From Flaccisagitta enflata (Eukaryota > Chaetognatha > Sagittoidea > Aphragmophora), in the NCBI GenBank assembly GCA_965153355.1, contig OZ231128.1, positions 45,508,001 to 45,572,000 of the forward strand: a stretch of 64,000 nt of DNA, written 5' to 3'. The position numbers and the translations under genes are program-made. The notes under the pieces are model-generated. The model worked only from the letters and a program-made list of their open reading frames with translations. It searched no databases and was not told the DNA's origin. Positions 60,748 to 64,000 of this stretch are shown here, one piece after another; position 1 is the first letter of the stretch, and every line of letters starts with the position of its first letter.

Positions 60748-60840
<93 letters not shown>
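60650..60840 (-). mobile_element. Family C head ending in (TC)n
   Basis: 'TTTTAGTTGTGGACATGCAA' hairpin, 'CTCTATAGGAGGATCTGTCC', a CAGTCCATCCG ladder, 'AGAACGAGTCAAAAAGT', then (TC)n (60751-60838) where other copies read GAGGAAACGAG. Confidence 0.83.
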
Positions 60841-60842
<2 letters not shown>

Positions 60843-61029
60843 TCCCTTCGTTGTGTGAAATGACTCAATGCAGTTTCAATCACATTTGCAATTTCAACCT
60901 CAGCATGTGAAAGGAAGAATCTTGGCTCAGACCCGGATGGCAAAGACGAAGGGGAAAAAGACGAATGTGGGAATGAAAGACAAATAAAAGGGAAACGAGA
61001 TATAGGACGAGAATTTAGAAAAAAAAAAA

Positions 61030-61900
61030 AGGTTAGTTGCTAGAATTTTAAAATTGCGTGTGGCTGGGAAAGGGTAGCGCTGCAGTAGTAGTTCAAGACA
61101 AACTAGAAATATCCTTTACTTGGCATGCTGTTTAAACTTTTTCGCATGATAAGCTCGACAGCACGCCTACATAAAACTGGACAAAGAGATAGTAATAATA
61201 CACTCTAAAATCCAGTTCTTTGAATGAGAAAAAAAAATTTTGTGTGACATTGCAGTCATTCTCAAGCCCCCACCCTCTTCTCCGTTGTCACATTTATCGT
61301 TGCAACCAAATCGGAAACTTAACACCGAATAAGCCTTTCAGAAAGTACCAATGCAGTGGCCAAAGATCAGAGAATACGAGACAATCAAGCAAAAGTGGCC
61401 GCTGGTAAGTGGCATTCATCGAAAGACAAGATCCAAGCGGATCTAGACTAGATTCAAAGAAGAATTTGTGGACTATGCGATGAGCGATTTAGTCGGTAAT
61501 CCATGGGTAACATTTACAGGAGATCCACAGTAAATATTTCCTTCGTAATTCGGATCTGTGGTTGACTCTATGAATAACGTTGCCATTTGCTTTTATATGA
61601 TCGATATGAGGTTTGAATGTCATAGTCAGACGTAATGATAATGGTCACATGATTACATGTTTTTCCGATTTGTCAAACCGTAGTGAGGTGACAATTATCA
61701 CGTCATCATATCACGTCAGCAGGTTCACGCTACCACCGTAGTGTCGCCCCTCGGGTGAAAGTCGGTCAATGCGATTTATCGCTCGGCCGACCAGACGTAA
61801 TGCGGCCAGTCTTGGTCCACTTTCATTTTCCTTTTATAGTGGTTTATGACTGTGCCTTAGAAAGGTAATCTGGTTCTGCCGTGGAGACCGCACAGCGCGC
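61030..61900. other. Mixed unique DNA; weak plus-strand exon hint
   Basis: A GCCGCTG/GTAAGT donor at 61404 follows frames such as WPKIREYETIKQKWPL, but the acceptor is ambiguous. 61680-61860 is relatively GC-rich without a recognisable gene. Confidence 0.35.
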
Positions 61901-61904
61901 TTAA

Positions 61905-61995
61905 GTGCCTCCTCAAGTTTTTTTTCTTCTTTTCTTTCTTTTTTTTCTCTTTCTTTTTTTCTTTTCTCTCTTTTTTTTCTTTTATTTTTTCTGTC
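61905..61995. repeat. Polypyrimidine tract
   Basis: T-rich TTTTCTTTC units. Confidence 0.9.
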
Positions 61996-62059
61996 TCTGA
62001 TCTTCTCTTCCTCCCAGGTTCCGCTCTTTTTAACTTATGTTCCATGTTCTCTCAAAGTG

Positions 62060-62398
<339 letters not shown>

Positions 62399-62399
62399 A

Positions 62400-63470
62400 T
62401 AATCTAGAAAATGGTTCATGGCAGATTTTCACTGATATGTTGAAATAAATGCTTATGACACGCTTCTTTTGAGCACGCGATTTCCTTGCCACTTTAGTTA
62501 ACAAACTACATGTTAAGTTTGTATTTATAATATTCCTTCCTTATGCTGATTTGGAACAACAACTGCCTCAATACGCTTTTTCAAACATCATTCGTGGAAA
62601 AAATATCATTAATCAACAATATATGTAGAGAAGAGAAATGGATTAGGAAATCGTCTTACTGAAAACTGAGTGATAAAATTCTTAAGAGAATTCCAAGGAA
62701 AACTCTAAATCTGCTTCCAAACAAACTTTTTTGCATTTCCAAGAACATGGCTTCCTTCCTACGTGTCTTTGGAAGTGGGCCATGTTTCTAGTTTTTTGAA
62801 TTTGTCATTTTCTATGCAAATTAAGAGTTTTCCGTGGGACCTTATAAAGTGCTAAAAAAGAATTTTCTTCAGAAAATGCATGATTTTTTGTTGCATATTG
62901 GTACATTTCATACTGTTCAAGTCATCCCTATGAAATTTCCATGCAAATTCTTAGCGAGTGTGCACTTCTACATATGTTAGACACTTCAATGGAAGTGTCT
63001 GAGCGATTTTTCTTTTGAGTCAAAAAGTGGCTGCGGCAGTGAAAATCGCAAATTTCCGGAGACCATGTCTTATCCATGAGTCATGGACCATGACTAATTT
63101 CCAAGCGTGCTAAGTATGGTGAAATGTTTGACTTATCCCTCAGTGCAAGCTCCTCCCATAACTCATTGTAGATTGTCCTTGACTCTCTGTTAAGAGTTTC
63201 TTTTTCTCGGCAATTTTCCAACAACAGTGTAGACTTGTTAGTTTACTTTTTCTCGTCACTGTCAGTGTGACAATAAAACGTTGTCGTTGACTTCCTTTAT
63301 TCCGTCTTAATGTTTACATACACGAATTTTTTCCCTATGTTTACTTGCATAAGAGACAACATAAAAGAAACTGTACGAAATTGAAACGTTGAATATTTTG
63401 ATCGTGTGACTGAGTCTGTGGGCCTGTCTATGAATCATACAGTCCTTGTCTTTTGTATAGGGTGTTTTGT
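62400..63470. other. AT-rich DNA, no gene recognised
   Basis: No supported feature. Confidence 0.4.
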
Positions 63471-63620
63471 AAGGGTGGAGCAACGCTAGAGCGCACCCGC
63501 TAACAAGGCTTGCTTCCCCTTGGGGTATTAAACGGCCTCTCCCATGAGACAGTTATTTCTATATTGGCAATAAAGCAGCTTCAATATAAGGCAAAATTTC
63601 GCTCTAGTGAAGCTCAACTG
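63470..63620. mobile_element. pogo/Tigger-like element end
   Basis: The right terminus 'TCTAGTGAAGCTCAACTG' plus TA (63621-63622) matches the terminus of the element ending at 8738. 'ATTGGCAATAAAGCAGCTTC' lies just inside. A left end was not found, although 'GAGCGCACCCGCTAACAAGG' resembles internal sequence of the other copy in reverse. Confidence 0.6.
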
Positions 63621-63678
63621 TATTCTACGTTTATCAATTCACGACCTCCTCTTCACTTTCCTTTTCTCCTGTCCTCAC

Positions 63679-64000
63679 CTTTTGAGTGGTGGTGAGAAAG
63701 AGGCCGTGAGAGTGAGGTGATTGCGCTGCGTAGTGGAACTGCCACGTCGTGGATCCTTGTTCCGGCGTTTCGCCGCTGAGGACGCCACCGCCGCCGCCGC
63801 CGCCACCGCCGATGCCGACTGAATCAACACCGCCTGTCACCTGACACGTGGAAACCGGCGCGCCGTGAAGAGAAGGAGGCACAGCTTGAGAAGAGGAAAG
63901 AGAGGAAGGTGGATGAAGAGGAGGCGGAGGCGGGGGGATTTCCCCGAGCGTCAGATGATAAGGAACTCCTCCACCTCCTCCTCCTCCTCCGCCGCCGCCG
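63679..64000 (-). CDS. Gly/Pro-rich exon, partial at window end
   Basis: On the minus strand the frame is open from the window edge for 107 codons to a strong donor AAG/GTGAGG. Order: Gly run (about 10), VPYHLTLGEIPPPPPPLHPP, a Ser/Gln linker, HGAPVSTCQVTGG, a second Gly run (about 9), VLSGETPEQGSTTWQFHYAA, then HSHGLFLTTTQK. GC content and codon use differ sharply from the AT-rich surroundings, as expected of an exon. The protein is not recognised. It has the same strand as ARHGAP39, whose central region is disordered, but no residue match supports a link. The downstream frame after the donor reads into intron. Confidence 0.6.

Noticed and set aside
61340-61410. Exon ending at the GTAAGT donor at 61404
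   Set aside because: The acceptor is ambiguous, the best frame is only about 20 codons, and the family is unknown.

Overview
The window is nuclear DNA of an animal, probably an invertebrate. It has long AT-rich introns and intergenic stretches, very high microsatellite density ((GA)n, (CA)n, (CTT)n, (GAAT)n, (CATA)n), many small fold-back transposons and very few exons. One gene is clearly recognisable, an ARHGAP39/Vilse-type RhoGAP. That fixes the kingdom, but I cannot name the phylum from the sequence alone. No tRNA, rRNA, CRISPR or prokaryotic feature was seen.

Region by region. (1) 1-9.0 kb: repeats, namely an arm of a fold-back element, a 150-bp triplicate, a TA-flanked fold-back MITE (4291-4890), long CA and CTT arrays and a pogo/Tigger-like element (7987-8738). 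(2) 9.0-15.7 kb, minus strand: four consecutive exons encoding the RhoGAP domain and C-terminus of ARHGAP39, joined by canonical splice sites (15673-15516, 14573-14468, 11621-11466, 9528-9334). Introns carry MITEs, an 80-bp perfect palindrome and a GT/CT compound array. The last codons and stop of the gene are amplified as a 60-bp tandem repeat in the 3' flank. I did not find the MyTH4 or WW exons upstream; they may lie in undetected exons or beyond the window. (3) 15.7-38 kb: almost wholly repeats, with two weak orphan exon candidates on the plus strand. (4) 38.5-42.4 kb, plus strand: two intronless tandem paralogues (363 and about 397 aa) of a family I do not recognise by name. Each has a basic N-terminus, an acidic or low-complexity middle and a conserved C-terminal beta-rich domain of about 150 aa. 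The order of motifs in that domain resembles an IL-1/beta-trefoil fold, which is inference only. (5) 42.4-63.6 kb: repeats, nested MITEs, fold-back elements and a cluster of short modular elements. (6) 63.68-64.0 kb, minus strand: a Gly/Pro-rich exon with a strong splice donor that runs off the window end.

Dispersed repeats fall into named groups here. 'A/C/E/F' are modular elements of about 150-350 bp with an AACAAGGCC end, a GGAC/CGAC ladder and a terminal GTCGCG...CGCGAC hairpin. 'B' are fold-back elements with GGGCAGCGGCCCC termini and internal GGCCTnAAATC minisatellites. 'D' are elements of about 250 bp with GGGCGTnTTCTAGT inverted ends and CTCGCT-rich interiors. There is also a set of TA-flanked fold-back MITEs of 590-950 bp. 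Microsatellites often start exactly at or inside these elements.
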